NCBI RefSeq assembly: GCF_910592395.1
Contig: NC_088318.1
Location: 17,858,349 to 17,918,348, forward strand
Direction: 5' to 3'
Source of the DNA: Lineus longissimus
Lineage: Eukaryota; Nemertea; Pilidiophora; Heteronemertea; Lineidae
Length of the DNA stretch: 60,000 nt
A model generated the notes under the pieces. It was not told where the DNA came from and ran no database searches. It saw nothing but the letters and a program-made list of their open reading frames with translations. Below are positions 58,743-60,000 of the stretch, in pieces. Each line of letters begins with the position of its first letter. Position 1 is the first letter of the stretch. Position numbers and translations under genes: made by a program.

Positions 58743-59960
58743 TCTCAATGATCTTCAAACTTGGTAGAAACGCAGGACCCAGACAACAGCCCGACCACAT
58801 GAAAACAAATCTCCTCCGACATCCCCCTTAGATGGAATTCGTAGACCAATCGGAGAAAATTGACAAAAATAATTCAATTTATAGTAATCAATCACATGAA
58901 GCATTGCCCATGTAATGCCATTAATCAAATACTTGGATAAACATGGTTTGGGATGATACCACAATCATAATTACCATGATTAAAGATGTCATAGATACAT
59001 AATGCAGGATGAACACTAATTTGCTGTGTAGACTAAAATCAATCAGCTGGCTCAAAAGTATCATGAAGTTATTACCCAGAAGATCCCTAAAGCACAAACC
59101 TTTAAACAGATATTCAGACACAAGCCTTGAAAAGCAAACAAAACTAATGAAACGTCTTAATATATTCTCCGGCATGAAACTTCGACGGACAAATTGCCAT
59201 TAAGGGACCACATTAAGGGCCATCTCAAACACACCAGGGTGATTTGTGATGCGCTCCGACGTACCATTTTCAAAATTAAATTTTATCATCTGATGTCTGA
59301 ACTGACATGTGATTTAACGTATCAGCCTGAAACCACAACACCAGCGAGAGAAGGTATTGGCAAATAGTATTGGTGTCTCGACTCGATTGATTTCTGATAA
59401 CTGGGATCGGTTGACCCTGCACCTTCCCTGACCCTGCTGTAAGCCAGGCCTCTTCTCCACCAGACAGTTTACAAGATAAGTACTTCCCAGCAAGAGATAG
59501 CAGATAGTTTTGGTAGCGTATTGGCATGCTTGACGATTGATTTCTGAGAACTCCGGATCCACTGACTTGAAATCTTGCCCGACATTCCTGCCTGTTGGCG
59601 AGGATCAGAATCAATAGGTAGCTGTCAGAGTTGTAGTAGTAAATTGGCAACTAAAGCCCTCTTGTAGGATAATATGTGGAAAATAGAGCTGAATTGGCCA
59701 CATGGCATAATCAATGAGAATTGAGGCCTCAGGATCTGGCTGATGGAAGGGCTAAGGGAAAATCTCCTCGGATTTTCATCATCGTCATAGATTTGCGGGT
59801 GAATTTTGAGAATTTATCTGCTCTTGCAAGTGTTTGATCCAAACCTGAAAAACAAGACTGATCAGACGTTTTAAATGACTTCCTCTGAAGAAAGACAACA
59901 AAATACAACATCAAGACTAAAAACGACCAGTATTCGACTGATATGATTAAATGATGATAC

Positions 59961-60000
59961 CTTCTCGTGTTCTGACTCCTTGTCCTTGTCAGCGACGTCT
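59961..60000 (-). CDS. PPP1R16A/B: PPP1R16A/B internal exon, cut by window edge
   Basis: The visible 40 nt end at donor GAGAAG|gtatca. In the frame that leaves two bases over (AG), it reads TSLTRTRSQNTR and, joined to T of the 42638 exon, gives TRSASIRRSSMREKS. This aligns with TIMAP SLSRRTSSAGSRGKVVRRAS, just after the ankyrin repeats, which supports the frame choice over the alternative open frame (DVADKDKESEHEK). The ankyrin-repeat exons and the phosphatase-binding KVxF motif should lie to the right, outside the window. Confidence 0.75.

Larger units (their letters stand above)
50440..59960 (-). other. PPP1R16 intron (9.5 kb)
   Basis: No exon is supported. It holds diverged direct repeats at 55480-55790, a 147-bp tandem duplication at 58110-58375, a tRNA-like SINE at about 58660-58742 and a short clustered motif at 53577-53628. 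Confidence 0.7.

Noticed and set aside
1-60000. A dedicated multi-gene or defence-type system
   Set aside because: Only three unrelated housekeeping or developmental genes are recognisable; no clustering or shared function supports such a system.

Overview
This is a gene-sparse stretch of an animal nuclear genome. Coding sequence is split into short exons with GT..AG introns, most of the window is non-coding, and it carries SINE-like, MITE-like and Harbinger-type transposon debris plus tandem satellite DNA. The three genes I can recognise are conserved across animals. Pre-duplication-like forms of KCTD1/15 and PPP1R16, and the overall texture, suggest an invertebrate, perhaps a marine deuterostome such as an echinoderm or hemichordate. 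That placement is an impression, not a demonstration.

Layout. 1-15 kb: no recognisable host gene; it holds a broken non-LTR reverse transcriptase relic (about 7.3-7.5 kb), two copies of a palindromic MITE, one copy of a second MITE and a foldback structure at 8.9-9.1 kb. 15.07-23.54 kb (+): a two-exon KCTD1/KCTD15-type BTB gene with a 7.6 kb intron. 23.5-29.9 kb: intergenic, with a MITE abutting a 746-bp Harbinger deletion derivative (26.42-27.17 kb) and a 130-bp-period satellite (28.03-29.3 kb). 29.98-33.53 kb (+): a complete 12-coding-exon OSGEP (Kae1) gene, 348 codons. 33.96-37.19 kb: a second, more degenerate block of the same satellite, with a 69-bp sub-array. 37.55-38.13 kb: a nested tandem duplication. 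40.31 kb to the right edge (-): the 3' part of a PPP1R16A/B (MYPT3/TIMAP) gene; four exons of its C-terminal half are visible and the ankyrin-repeat exons lie beyond base 60000.

The three genes have no evident shared pathway: KCTD1/15 proteins are AP-2 repressors, OSGEP is the tRNA t6A-forming subunit of KEOPS, and PPP1R16 is a prenylated protein phosphatase 1 targeting subunit. I see no sign of a dedicated multi-gene system. The most informative unexplained structures are: the Harbinger derivative, which keeps the N-terminal starts of two convergent genes and nothing between; same-orientation satellite blocks flanking OSGEP, built from a dimeric higher-order repeat; a 69-nt phase-neutral cassette exon in PPP1R16; a SUMO-type motif in the KCTD linker instead of at the C-terminus; and a 19-bp hairpin with GU-type asymmetry in the PPP1R16 intron.
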